A stretch of 64,000 nt of DNA from an uncultured Faecalibacterium sp. (GTDB taxonomy: Bacteria > Bacillota > Clostridia > Oscillospirales > Ruminococcaceae), in contig CAKSZF010000001.1 in the NCBI GenBank assembly GCA_934525405.1, forward strand, positions 100,554-164,553. The letters run 5' to 3'. The position numbers and the translations under genes were made by a program. Of the stretch, positions 55,451 through 64,000 are shown one piece after another. Each line of letters starts with the position of its first letter. Positions within the stretch are counted from its first letter, which is position 1. Below the pieces are notes generated by a model. It did no database searches, was not told where the DNA came from, and saw only the letters and a program-made list of their open reading frames with translations.

Positions 55451-56086
55451 TCAATCTGCGATGGTCTCCACCACCACAAGCGCACCCTGCCGGGTGCTGA
55501 CGGTGATGCAGTCTGAGCCTTCGGCGTACTCGTTGCTTACGCCCAGCGGATAGCCTGCTGTGAGCACGGCATCCTCCAACTCATAGAAGGAGCCTTTTTC
55601 ATACACGCCCTCGGCGCGCCCCTCCATGGGGAAAGCCGAGAAGTAGAAGAACTCCTCCTTGGGATAGCGGCGGCTCTCGCCCGGCAGCACAAAGGTGATG
55701 CGGGAGCGTTCGTCCTGCAAAGCGGCGCGGATGCCGCGCTGCTCCAGCCCAAGGCCGGTGCACAGGTTTGCAAGGGTGTGCTCCACCCGTTTGCCGCCCA
55801 GTGCGCCCAGCAAAAGCACCTCGTCAAAGCCCTTTTGCGCAGCAAGTTTTGCGGCATACTCGGTATCGGTGTCGTCCTTGACGTGGGGAAGAACAACGAT
55901 ATCGTCCGTATCCTGCTGCGGACAGGGCGCAGAATCAAAATCGCCTACAATGATATCCGGCTTGCAGCCCAGCCGTTCGCAGTTGCGGTAGCCCGCATCG
56001 CAGGCGATGATAAAATCATCACTGCGCAGCAGGCGTTTGAGTTCCGGCTGCACCGGGCAGGCAGAAAGAATCACACAACGGGACAT
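55451..56086 (-). CDS. thiN: Thiamine pyrophosphokinase
   Basis: 211 aa. Makes thiamine diphosphate from thiamine and ATP. IIACDAGYRNCERLGCKPDIIVGDFDS (from about residue 27) is the nucleotide-binding core; LPHVKDDTDTEYAAKLA and GALGGKRVEHTLANL follow. rpe, often between rsgA and thiN, is missing here. Confidence 0.93.
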   Translation of the reverse strand: MSRCVILSACPVQPELKRLLRSDDFIIACDAGYRNCERLGCKPDIIVGDFDSAPCPQQDTDDIVVLPHVKDDTDTEYAAKLAAQKGFDEVLLLGALGGKRVEHTLANLCTGLGLEQRGIRAALQDERSRITFVLPGESRRYPKEEFFYFSAFPMEGRAEGVYEKGSFYELEDAVLTAGYPLGVSNEYAEGSDCITVSTRQGALVVVETIAD

Positions 56087-56104
56087 TTCATTCTTCCTTC
56101 CGTA

Positions 56105-56983
56105 TTACACTTTCGGGCGCTGCCAGTCCTTGACATCCTTTACTTCGTCGTACATGGCGCAGTAGCTGTCGTACCGGGTCTGGGAAAGCTTGCCCTCTGC
56201 CAGCGCCGCACGCACGGCGCAGCCTTTTTCGCTGCGATGGGAGCAGCCGGTAAACTGGCACTGACCCAGATAAGGTCCGAACTCCGGGAAAGCGTGTTCC
56301 AGATTCTCCTTGGGGATGAAACCGGCACGGTTGGCCTCCAGGCTGGCAAAGCCCGGGGTGTCGGCAATGCGTCCGCCGTAGGCTTCAAAGATGGTCACCT
56401 CACGGGTGGTGTGGCGGCCGCGCCCCAACTTCTGGCTGATGGCGCTGGTCTCGCGGGCAGCGTCCGGCAGCAACGCGTTCAGCAGGGTGGATTTACCCAC
56501 ACCGGAGTTGCCGCAGAAAGCGCACAATCTGCTGTTGATCCACTGCTTTACTTTGTCCAGTCCGGCACCGCTTTCGTAGTCGATGCGGATAAACGGCAGA
56601 GTGGACTTTGCGTAGGCGTTTGCCAGAAAATCTGCCTCGGCAAGGTCGCTTTTGGTGCACACCACCACCGGCTGTACGCCCTTATCCACCGCAATGGCCG
56701 AAAGCTTATCCAGCACTAGTGTACTGGGGGTGGGCTGGGTGGTGCTGGCTACAAGGAACAGCACATCCAGATTTGACACCGGCGGGCGCACAAAAACGTT
56801 TTTGCGGGGCGCGATCTGCGCAATGACCGCCGCACCGTTCTCGGTTTCCAGCGTCACCTCATCCCCTGCCACAGGGGTGATTTTCTGCTTGCGGAAGATG
56901 CCGCGGGGCTTGCACTCCACGATGCCATCCGACGTTTTTACATAGTAAAAGCCGCCGATGCCTTTTACAATATAACCGTTCAT
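56105..56983 (-). CDS. rsgA: Ribosome small-subunit-dependent GTPase RsgA
   Basis: 292 aa. Circularly permuted GTPase for late 30S assembly. N-terminal OB fold, G4 TKSD, G1 GNSGVGKSTLLN, G3 DTPGF, and a C-terminal zinc site (CQFTGCSHRSEKGC). ATG at 56983 is 6 nt after GGAGG; the earlier ATG at 56989 abuts it and is unlikely. Substrate of PrkC in Bacillus, next to prkC here too. Confidence 0.94.
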   Translation of the reverse strand: MNGYIVKGIGGFYYVKTSDGIVECKPRGIFRKQKITPVAGDEVTLETENGAAVIAQIAPRKNVFVRPPVSNLDVLFLVASTTQPTPSTLVLDKLSAIAVDKGVQPVVVCTKSDLAEADFLANAYAKSTLPFIRIDYESGAGLDKVKQWINSRLCAFCGNSGVGKSTLLNALLPDAARETSAISQKLGRGRHTTREVTIFEAYGGRIADTPGFASLEANRAGFIPKENLEHAFPEFGPYLGQCQFTGCSHRSEKGCAVRAALAEGKLSQTRYDSYCAMYDEVKDVKDWQRPKV

Positions 56984-56995
56984 GCACATCCTCCG

Positions 56996-58879
56996 TCAGC
57001 TCAGCAGCGAGGACCACCAGTCCAGAATACCGCCGCCGGTGGAGCTGCTGCTGGAGCTTGACTCGCTGCTGCCGCCGGTGCTCTCGCCGCCGGTAGAGCC
57101 TTCACCTGTGGTGCCGGAAGAGCCGTCACTGCCAGGCTGCTCCGGCTCCTGTACCGGTGCAGCGCCCGCGCTGACCACAACGTTTACGCGGCTGTTCAGC
57201 TTTGCGGTAGCACCTGCCGCAGGGCTCTGGCTGAGCACCGTACCTGCTGGCTGGTCGCTGTATTTTTCACTCTGGCTGCCAAGACCCAGATGGTTCTGCA
57301 CCAGCAGGGTGCGGGCGTCATCCACGCTCATGCCGGTAAGCGAGGGCACCTTGGTGGTGGTAGACACCTGCGGACGGCTGATATAAAGGATGACCGTAGA
57401 GCCTGCCGCTACCTGCGTACCGGCGGCAGGGTCGGTACGGATGACCGCGCCGGAGGCCACAGTGGTATCCACAGCCTGCGTGACCAGCACCGAAACGCCC
57501 AGTGCCTTGAGCTGCTGCTCGGCATCGGTCTGCACATAGTTGGTCAGATCCGGCACAGTGACATACTGGGTACCAAGACTAACGGTCAAAGTCACGCTTT
57601 GTCCCTCGCGGACGGTGCGGCCGGACACCGGCGACTGCTTATAGATATAACCGGCGGCATAGTTGCTGTTATACTCTTCTTCCCACTCTGGAGAGATCTG
57701 GCCGGATGCGATCTGATCCGTGGCCATTGCCTGATCTTTGGTCATGCCGATATAGTCCCCAAGGGTGACATCGGCCTTGTTGTTCATCAGGTTGGAGGAA
57801 TCGTTCAGGATCAGCCAGCACAGTGCCATGCAGGCCAGTGCAAAGGCAATGGTAATGCCGAACAAGGCGGGCAAAAAGACGGTGCGGCGTTTTTTGCCCG
57901 CCTTGCTTTTGCCTTTTTTGCGGGGAGCAGGCTGCTCGTTCTGACGGATCACGCGGTTCTGGTTCATGGTACGTTTCACCACCTTTTCGGGTGCTTCTTC
58001 TGTAATATACTGATATTCAAACAGCACGGAGGGGTTCTGCACATAGGCGTCCAGTGCTTCCAGCATCGCCTGTGCCGAGGGGTAGCGGTTCTGAGGGAGC
58101 TTGGCCATGGCCTTTTCGGTGATCTCCACCAGCGCATAGGGCACCTCCGGTGCCAGTTCGTGCAGCGAGCGGGGCTCGTCCGAGATCTGCTTGATGGCAA
58201 CCTCCACCACGTCGTCAGCATCAAAGGGCAGATGACCGGAAAGCATCTCATACATCATGACGCCTACCGAGTAGATGTCGCTGGTACGGTCGGTCTCGTC
58301 CCCCTTGGCCTGCTCCGGGCTGATATAATGCACACTGCCCATCGCCTTGCCGGCCAGCATCTGATTATCTGCCCGGGAAATGCGGGCGATACCGAAGTCC
58401 ATCATGCGCAGCTGGCCGTTATCCAGCAGCATAATATTCTGGGGCTTGATATCCCGGTGCACGATGCCGTTGGCATGGGCGTGTTCCAGTGCCTTGAGGA
58501 TCTGGGAGATGAAGTGCACGGTCTCCCGGCTGGAAAGCTTGCCGCCCCGCTCGTTGAGGTACTCCCGCAGGGTCATGCCGTCCACATACTCCATGACGAT
58601 ATATTGCAGATGGTCGTTGACCGAAACATCGTACACCTTGACGATATTGGGGTGGTTCAGCAGCGAGATGGCCTTGGATTCGTTTTTAAAGCGGCGCACA
58701 AGGTCCGGATCATGCATATACTCCTGCCGCAGCACTTTGACGGCCACCACAGTCCCGGCGGGCACGGGGCCGTTCTGCCCCCGCATGACCGCCTTATACA
58801 CGTTGGCCATGCCGCCGGAGCCGATCAGTTCCTGCACCTCATACAGACCGTCCAGTCTTTTGCCGATCAGGTTATCCAT
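56996..58879 (-). CDS. prkC: PASTA-domain Ser/Thr protein kinase PrkC
   Basis: 627 aa. Cytoplasmic kinase (1-275; catalytic HRDIKPQNIML and DFG), basic linker, one membrane helix (about 345-367), three extracellular PASTA repeats, and a Ser/Gly-rich tail of about 45 residues. It senses peptidoglycan fragments or lipid II. It overlaps prpC by 8 bases. The Ser-rich tail is unusual. Confidence 0.94.
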   Translation of the reverse strand: MDNLIGKRLDGLYEVQELIGSGGMANVYKAVMRGQNGPVPAGTVVAVKVLRQEYMHDPDLVRRFKNESKAISLLNHPNIVKVYDVSVNDHLQYIVMEYVDGMTLREYLNERGGKLSSRETVHFISQILKALEHAHANGIVHRDIKPQNIMLLDNGQLRMMDFGIARISRADNQMLAGKAMGSVHYISPEQAKGDETDRTSDIYSVGVMMYEMLSGHLPFDADDVVEVAIKQISDEPRSLHELAPEVPYALVEITEKAMAKLPQNRYPSAQAMLEALDAYVQNPSVLFEYQYITEEAPEKVVKRTMNQNRVIRQNEQPAPRKKGKSKAGKKRRTVFLPALFGITIAFALACMALCWLILNDSSNLMNNKADVTLGDYIGMTKDQAMATDQIASGQISPEWEEEYNSNYAAGYIYKQSPVSGRTVREGQSVTLTVSLGTQYVTVPDLTNYVQTDAEQQLKALGVSVLVTQAVDTTVASGAVIRTDPAAGTQVAAGSTVILYISRPQVSTTTKVPSLTGMSVDDARTLLVQNHLGLGSQSEKYSDQPAGTVLSQSPAAGATAKLNSRVNVVVSAGAAPVQEPEQPGSDGSSGTTGEGSTGGESTGGSSESSSSSSSTGGGILDWWSSLLS

Positions 58880-59621
58880 GGCGCACCTCCATCGGCTCTA
58901 TCCCCACCAGCAGAGCGGTGATGTTATCCGGGCCGCCGTTTTCGTTGGCGGTGCGGATCAGAACATCCGGCAGATCGTAAAAAGACCCGCCGCACAGCAG
59001 CTGCTCCAGCTGCTCCGTAGGCACGGCATTGGTCAGACCGTCCGTGCACAGCAGCAGAACATCCCCTGCCCGCAGCGCCACGGTGGTAAACTCCGGTTCC
59101 AGCCGGTAATCCACGCCCAGTGCCCGGGTGATGATGTTTTTCTGCGGGTGATGCTCTGCCTGCTCCTGCGTGATGGTGCCGCAGTCCACAAGCTCCTGCA
59201 CATAGGAGTGGTCATGGGTCAGCTGCGCCAGCTTACCGTCCCGGTACAGGTAGGCGCGGGAATCGCCCGCGTGGCTCAGATAGGCCTTGCCGCCGCGCAC
59301 CAGAGCGCAGACCGCAGTAGTACCCATACCGGCCAGAGACTCCTCCCGCAGTGCCTTCTGGAACACATAGCGGTTGGCGCTGAGCAGCGCTTTTTTTAAA
59401 AAAGTCTCCTCTTCGCCGGGGATGCACTGGCTGTACTGCTCCTGAAAGCAGCGCTCGATGACGCTGCACGCACACTGCGAGGCTTCCCGCCCGCCGCGTG
59501 CGCCGCCCATGCCATCGCATACCAGCGCCCAAGCTGCATCGCCGGGCAGTTCCCCGGCACGGTAGTCATCCTGATTGTCCTGCCGGACGCGTCCTACATC
59601 CGTTTTTCCTGCAAGTTTCAT
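58872..59621 (-). CDS. prpC: PP2C-type protein phosphatase PrpC
   Basis: 249 aa. Metal-dependent phosphatase that reverses PrkC. DNQDDY near the start, VCDGMGGARGG, SHAGDSRAYLYRDG, LLLCTDGLTN and GPDNITALLV are the PP2C motifs with metal-binding Asp residues. Confidence 0.95.
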   Translation of the reverse strand: MKLAGKTDVGRVRQDNQDDYRAGELPGDAAWALVCDGMGGARGGREASQCACSVIERCFQEQYSQCIPGEEETFLKKALLSANRYVFQKALREESLAGMGTTAVCALVRGGKAYLSHAGDSRAYLYRDGKLAQLTHDHSYVQELVDCGTITQEQAEHHPQKNIITRALGVDYRLEPEFTTVALRAGDVLLLCTDGLTNAVPTEQLEQLLCGGSFYDLPDVLIRTANENGGPDNITALLVGIEPMEVRHG

Positions 59622-59637
59622 AGGTTTCTCCCTCTAT

Positions 59638-60678
59638 TTATGCCTTGCCGTTCATTTCGTCGCGGCGCAGCTGGCCGCAGGCGGCACTGATCTCGCTGCC
59701 AAGGCGGCGGCGCACCGTGGCGTTTACGCCAAGGCTTTCAAGCTTTTGCTGGAACCGGCGCACATTGGCTGCATCCGTAGCGGAATACGGGCTGCCGTCC
59801 ACCGGGTTGATGGGGATCAGATTTACATGAGCACCCATGCCCCGGATCAGGTCTGCCAGCTGCTTTGCGCAGACATCAGAATCATTGACACCGCGCACCA
59901 TGGAATATTCAAAACTGACCCGGCGGCCGGTGGTCTCCTGATACCGGCGCACGGTCTGGATCAGCTGCTCCACCGGATAGGCATCGTTGACCGGCATCAT
60001 GCTGCTGCGGATCTGGTTTGTGGGTGCGTGCAGCGAGATGGAAAGGGTGAGCTGCAGCTTTTTCTCCGCCAGCTGGTCGATTTTGGGTACAAGGCCACAG
60101 GTGGAAAGGCTGATGTTGCGCATGCCGATATTGACGCCCTCGGGCGAGGTGATATTCTCCAAAAAGCGCATCACTTCGTCAAAGTTATCCAGTGGCTCAC
60201 CAATGCCCATGAGCACAATATGCGAGATGCGCTCGCCGATATCCTTCTGGGCAGTGTAGATCTCAGAGCAGATCTCGCCTGCTTCAAGGTTGCGCACCCG
60301 CCCCGCCTGCGTGGAGGCGCAGAACCGGCAGCCCATGCGGCAGCCCACCTGTGTGGATACGCACACGGTATTGCCGTAGTGGTAACGCATGACAACGGTC
60401 TCGATGCAGTTGCCGTCAGCCATGCGCAGCAGATATTTTACAGTACCGTCCTTAGCTTCCTGACGGCGCTCGATCTGCGGTGCAGCGATATAAAAGGCTT
60501 CTTCCAGCTTTGCCAGCAGGGTCTTGGGCTGGTCGGTCATGGCAGAAAAGTTGGTGACCAGTTTCTGGTGCACCCAGTGGAAGATCTGCTTTGCCCGAAA
60601 ACCCGGCTGTCCCAGCGCTTTCAGTTCAGCAGTCAATTCTGCCAGCGTCAGGGAAGAAATACAGCGTTTTTGTTCCAT
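59638..60678 (-). CDS. rlmN: 23S rRNA/tRNA adenine-C2 methyltransferase RlmN
   Basis: 346 aa. Radical SAM enzyme modifying A2503 and A37. Cluster motif CRMGCRFC (CX3CX2C) in mid-protein, GIGEPLDNFDEV, and a late Cys in the STCGLVPKI region plus a C-terminal ISAACGQLR. Conserved place upstream of prpC. Confidence 0.94.
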   Translation of the reverse strand: MEQKRCISSLTLAELTAELKALGQPGFRAKQIFHWVHQKLVTNFSAMTDQPKTLLAKLEEAFYIAAPQIERRQEAKDGTVKYLLRMADGNCIETVVMRYHYGNTVCVSTQVGCRMGCRFCASTQAGRVRNLEAGEICSEIYTAQKDIGERISHIVLMGIGEPLDNFDEVMRFLENITSPEGVNIGMRNISLSTCGLVPKIDQLAEKKLQLTLSISLHAPTNQIRSSMMPVNDAYPVEQLIQTVRRYQETTGRRVSFEYSMVRGVNDSDVCAKQLADLIRGMGAHVNLIPINPVDGSPYSATDAANVRRFQQKLESLGVNATVRRRLGSEISAACGQLRRDEMNGKA

Positions 60679-60719
60679 TCTGTTCTCCTATAAGAGGATC
60701 CGACCCACAAAGGTCGTGG

Positions 60720-62051
60720 TTATTGTGTTGCGGCGGCTTTTTGCAGTACACACAGGAAAAACCCGTCCATGCCGGTGCGGGTGGGCACCGAGAGGCAGCC
60801 GTGCTCCCCTGCCGTCATTCCGGCAGGCAGCGGCACATCCGGTGCGTAGACCGTAAATTCCGGGTGACGCTGCAAAAAGGCTGCGATCTGCTGCTGATTT
60901 TCTGCCGGGTCAATGGTGCAGGTGGAGTAGACCAGCCGCCCGCCCGCCTTGAGCAGCGCCGCGGCGGTATCCAGAATTGCCGCCTGTGTGGCAAGCAGCT
61001 CCGCCTGCCGGACAGCTTCCAGCTTTTTATAGCGCAGATCCGGCTTTTTTGCCAGAATGCCCAAGCCGCTGCAAGGCACATCCGTCAGGATGCGGTCTGC
61101 CATGGGCAGTGCAGGGTTCGGTTTGGTGGCATCATTACAAAGGGTATGCACCCCGGTAAAGCCCATGCGGTCCACAGCGGTGCGAATCAGCCCTACACGG
61201 TTCTCTGCCGCATCACAGCTGTACAGCGCTCCCGTGCCCTGCATCTGCTCGGCCAGCAAAATGGTCTTGCCGCCGGGGGCAGCGCACAGGTCCAGCACCG
61301 TCTCGCCGGGGGCGGCACCTACGCAGAGAGCTGCCAGCTGACTGGCCTGTCCCTCCACATGGTAGTAGCCCTGCCGGAACAGCTCGTTGTCTGCCGGGCT
61401 GCCCGCAAAACGTGCCAGCACACTGCCGGGCACGATACCCTGCCGTACCTCTACTGCGCCCTGCTCTGTAAGCAGCGCGCACAGCTGTGCAGCGCTGACC
61501 TTGAGGGGATTTGCGCGCAGGCTGGTCAAGCCGCCATCGGCCTGATAGGTCAGAATGCCCAGTGCCTCGTCCGGGTAGTTTTTGTGGAGAAATTCCGCCA
61601 CATCCCGCCCGGCAGAGCCTAAAACCATCAGGCGCTGGATCTCGTCTGTAAAGACGGCAGCGTCTAAATCATAGCCGCAGGCCTTGCGCAGCACGGCGTT
61701 GACAAGGCCGGAGGCGCTGGATTTTTTAAAGGTGCGGGTCAGCTTGACCGCTTCGTTCACCGCAGCGGAGGCAGGCACCTGCATATAGCGTGCCTGTGCC
61801 AGCGCGGCGCGCAAAATTTCCCGCACGGGTGCATCCAGCTTTGCCAGCCCCTTGGGCAGAAACTGCTCCAGAATATAGTCCAGCGTGCCGCGATGCTCCA
61901 GCACCGTGTAGAAGATGGCACTTGCAAAAGCCTTATCCCGGCCTTCCAGCTTCTGGCGCTTGAGTTCTGCGTCCAGCACCAGATTGGAAAAGCCGTCCTG
62001 CTCCTGCCGTACCAGTGCGGCGACTGCCGCCGCACGCGGATTTGCGGCCAT
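60720..62051 (-). CDS. rsmB: 16S rRNA m5C967 methyltransferase RsmB
   Basis: 443 aa. N-terminal NusB-like RNA-binding domain and a C-terminal SAM domain. LDLCAAPGGKT is the SAM loop; catalytic Cys residues lie in DVPCSGLG and VYSTCTIDPAENQ. ATG overlaps the fmt stop (TGATG). Confidence 0.94.
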   Translation of the reverse strand: MAANPRAAAVAALVRQEQDGFSNLVLDAELKRQKLEGRDKAFASAIFYTVLEHRGTLDYILEQFLPKGLAKLDAPVREILRAALAQARYMQVPASAAVNEAVKLTRTFKKSSASGLVNAVLRKACGYDLDAAVFTDEIQRLMVLGSAGRDVAEFLHKNYPDEALGILTYQADGGLTSLRANPLKVSAAQLCALLTEQGAVEVRQGIVPGSVLARFAGSPADNELFRQGYYHVEGQASQLAALCVGAAPGETVLDLCAAPGGKTILLAEQMQGTGALYSCDAAENRVGLIRTAVDRMGFTGVHTLCNDATKPNPALPMADRILTDVPCSGLGILAKKPDLRYKKLEAVRQAELLATQAAILDTAAALLKAGGRLVYSTCTIDPAENQQQIAAFLQRHPEFTVYAPDVPLPAGMTAGEHGCLSVPTRTGMDGFFLCVLQKAAATQ

Positions 62052-62971
62052 CAGAGGCTATCCCCCGTTTTCAGGCGCAGACCCGCTGCAAAGGCGGTGC
62101 CGTCCATGGGCTTTTTGCCCTCTGGCACGACCTCCAGCAGCTGGATGGCACCCTCGCCGCAGGCTACGGTCAGGGGCTTTGTAGCTAGCACAGTGCCGGG
62201 GGCTTCGCCGTTGGCGGCGGCCACGCGGCTGGACATCACCTTGAGCTTTTTGCCGCCGGAGGTGATGAACCATGCACCCGGCCAAGGGTTCATGCCGCGC
62301 ACCCAGTTGTGGATATGGGCGGCAGTGTCGGTCAGGTGGAACTCCGCCATCTCCTTGTTCAGCATGGGGGCAAGGGTAGCATTCTCGTGCTGTTGCGGCA
62401 CAGCCGTCAGGGTGCCTGCTGCGATCTGGGGAATGGTCTCACACAGGGCTTCGGCACCCACAGCGGTAACGCGGTCGAACAGTTCGCCGCTGGTCTCCTC
62501 GGGGTCAATGGTGATTTTTTTGCAGTACAGCACGTCGCCGGTATCCAGCCCCTCGTCCATCTGCATGATGGAAACGCCGGTCTCGGCGTCACCGTTCAGC
62601 ACCGACCACTGCACCGGGGCGCTGCCGCGATATTTCGGCAGCAGCGAAACGTGCAGGTTGATGCAGCCGTAGCGGGGCAGTTCCAGCACGGACTTCGGCA
62701 GGATGCAGCCATAAGCCACCACCACGATCAGCTCCGGGGCAAGGGCGCGGATAGTGTCATCCTCGCTGCCGTCCCGCAGGGTGCGGGGCTGGAACACGGG
62801 CGTGCCGTGCGCCAGTGCGACCTCCTTGACCGGCGGTGCGGTGAGCACCTGCTTGCGGCCGACGGGCTTATCCCGCCGGGTGTACACGGCACAGATATCG
62901 TGCCCGGCAGCATACAGGGCTTTCAGGCACTCGGCAGCAATATCCGGCGTGCCCATGAACAAAATGCGCAT
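62051..62971 (-). CDS. fmt: Methionyl-tRNA formyltransferase
   Basis: 306 aa. Formylates initiator Met-tRNA. MRILFMGTPDIAAECL start, INLHVSLLPKYRGSAPVQW (formyl-THF motif with catalytic His), and MDEGLDTGDVL. Overlaps def (TGATG). Confidence 0.96.
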   Translation of the reverse strand: MRILFMGTPDIAAECLKALYAAGHDICAVYTRRDKPVGRKQVLTAPPVKEVALAHGTPVFQPRTLRDGSEDDTIRALAPELIVVVAYGCILPKSVLELPRYGCINLHVSLLPKYRGSAPVQWSVLNGDAETGVSIMQMDEGLDTGDVLYCKKITIDPEETSGELFDRVTAVGAEALCETIPQIAAGTLTAVPQQHENATLAPMLNKEMAEFHLTDTAAHIHNWVRGMNPWPGAWFITSGGKKLKVMSSRVAAANGEAPGTVLATKPLTVACGEGAIQLLEVVPEGKKPMDGTAFAAGLRLKTGDSL

Positions 62972-63507
62972 CAGTTGTTTCCTTTCGCTTCGCGGGCGGC
63001 CTTTTTGCCTTCCTCGGTATCCTCATAGAAGTACTCGCTGGACTCCATGATGGTAATGCCGTCCAGATGGTCGTTCTCGTGCTGGATGCAGCGACCCAGC
63101 AGGCCGTCAGCTTCCAGCTCAAACCATTCGCCGTTGCGATCCTGCGCACGCACCTTGACGGCAACGGGGCGGGTCACAGCGCCGTTGTGTCCCGGGAAGG
63201 ACAGGCAGCCCTCGTAGGCCGTCTCCTCTTCCTCGGAAACAGCAAGAATCTCGGGGTTAACGAAATCAATAAACTTGTACTCGTAATCCTCGGGGATCTC
63301 CTCCGGGGCGTCGGTGGTGTCCCACACCACGAACAGGCGGCGCATCATGCCCACCTGCGGGCCGGCCAGACCCACGCCGTCGGCGGCGATCATGGTCTCG
63401 CGCATATCGTCCAGCAGAGTAGCCAGACGGTCGTCAAAATTGGTCACAGGGCGGCAGACCTTGTTCAGGATGGGGTCGCCTTCTTTAACAATATTACGGA
63501 TAGCCAT
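62971..63507 (-). CDS. def: Peptide deformylase
   Basis: 178 aa. Metalloprotease that removes N-formyl. All three boxes are present: GVGLAGPQVG, EGCLSFPG and QHENDHLDG (HExxH). ATG at 63507 follows GGAGG; the longer reading lacks it. About 20 C-terminal residues are charged. Confidence 0.95.
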   Translation of the reverse strand: MAIRNIVKEGDPILNKVCRPVTNFDDRLATLLDDMRETMIAADGVGLAGPQVGMMRRLFVVWDTTDAPEEIPEDYEYKFIDFVNPEILAVSEEEETAYEGCLSFPGHNGAVTRPVAVKVRAQDRNGEWFELEADGLLGRCIQHENDHLDGITIMESSEYFYEDTEEGKKAAREAKGNN

Positions 63508-63526
63508 AATGGTACCTCCAGTTTTA

Positions 63527-64000
63527 TCAGATGTCACCGTCCGAGTGCAGGTCTACCACGACCGATGCCTTGGACGGCAGTTTTTCTTTTTCATACAGTG
63601 CCAGTGCAGCACGCACAAGGTCGCGGAAGCGGCGGTCGTTGCGGCACTTGACGGTGAGCTTATAGCGGTAGGTGTCGTTAATCTTTTCAATGCTGCCGGG
63701 CGTGGGGCCCAGAATGCGCAGGGGCAGATCCGGCTGCTTGGACGCCTGCTGCCCTAAAAGCACCGAGAACCGGGCAGCGGCGCGCGCCACCTCGTTCTCC
63801 TTTGCACCGGCAAAACCGATGACGCACAGCCCACAGAAAGGCGGGTACAAGCCAAGCTTGCGGTAGGCGATCTCCTGCTCGTAGAAGGCGTCGTAATCCT
63901 GTGCAGCGGCAAGGGTGAGCACTGGGTTGTCCGGGTCGGTGGTCTGGATGATGGCAAAGCCGGGCTCTTTTGCGCGGCCGCTGCGTCCCACCACCTGTGT
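63527..64000 (-). CDS. priA: Primosomal protein N' (PriA), C-terminal part, truncated by window edge
   Basis: About 157 codons visible; the frame is open through the right edge. VVGRSGRAKEPGFAIIQTTDP is helicase motif VI and LYPPFCGLCVIGF with LRILGPTPGSIEKINDTYRYKL is the PriA C-terminal domain. Replication-restart helicase. First in the priA-def-fmt-rsmB order. Confidence 0.92.
   Translation of the reverse strand, partial: TQVVGRSGRAKEPGFAIIQTTDPDNPVLTLAAAQDYDAFYEQEIAYRKLGLYPPFCGLCVIGFAGAKENEVARAAARFSVLLGQQASKQPDLPLRILGPTPGSIEKINDTYRYKLTVKCRNDRRFRDLVRAALALYEKEKLPSKASVVVDLHSDGDI

Noticed and set aside
57290..58921. 543-codon plus-strand frame opposite prkC
   Set aside because: Antisense to an intact kinase gene; no recognisable protein.

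Overview
The window reads as chromosomal DNA of a gut-type anaerobic Firmicute of the class Clostridia. Evidence: Bacillus/Clostridium-style gene order in several blocks, a tyrosyl T-box leader, PASTA-kinase/PP2C signalling, endospore-morphogenesis genes and GC-rich DNA (high fifties percent by eye). Oscillospiraceae is my best guess; genus cannot be fixed from sequence reading alone. No rRNA, tRNA, CRISPR array, prophage or insertion sequence was recognised.

Layout. 1-1.15 kb: end of an AzlD transporter gene and an RmlD-like reductase. 1.4-12.8 kb: a complete selenium-dependent molybdenum hydroxylase (SDMH) locus. It comprises an NCS2 purine-type permease, a divergent MocA-type cytidylyltransferase, the FAD, 2Fe-2S and molybdenum subunits, then yqeC, selD, yedF, a cysteine desulfurase, a DUF3343 protein, an XdhC/CoxI protein and yqeB, mostly overlapping or tightly packed. 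The likely job is import and oxidation of a purine or similar N-heterocycle by an enzyme carrying labile selenium. 12.8-14.1 kb: a small unknown gene and a PadR/DUF2812 pair with two tandem palindromic operators. 14.3-21.1 kb: phoH, ybeY, era, yqzL, recO, mutS2 and a cell-wall amidase.

21.1-21.7 kb is a gene-free, AT-rich gap holding a 28-bp site built like a chromosomal dif site, beside a XerC/D-type recombinase gene. Most genes to the left read rightward and most to the right read leftward, which fits a replication terminus but does not prove it. 21.7-28.4 kb (minus): xer, radA, a SpoIIM-like gene, a TIGR04086/YrzE-like gene, yajC, tgt, queA. 28.5-34 kb (plus): asd-dapA-dapB, a CapA-like protein, an orphan aspartokinase-type ACT protein and a PTS IIA domain. 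34-46 kb (minus): tyrS with its T-box, then recN, argR, nadK, tlyA, dxs, a DUF212 gene, ispA, xseB, xseA, a TsaD-like paralogue, nusB, asp23.

46.4-64 kb (minus): the full spoIIIAA-AH operon, ligA, a SipL-like LysM protein, a 26-codon spoVM, thiN, rsgA, prkC, prpC, rlmN, rsmB, fmt, def and the 3' end of priA. The last block follows the Bacillus subtilis order, which supports the spoVM call. Sporulation-linked genes (spoIIM-like, spoIIIA, sipL, spoVM) and SigE-like promoters in front of spoIIIAA and sipL suggest a retained mother-cell programme. The usual recN neighbours spoIVB and spo0A are not next to recN here.
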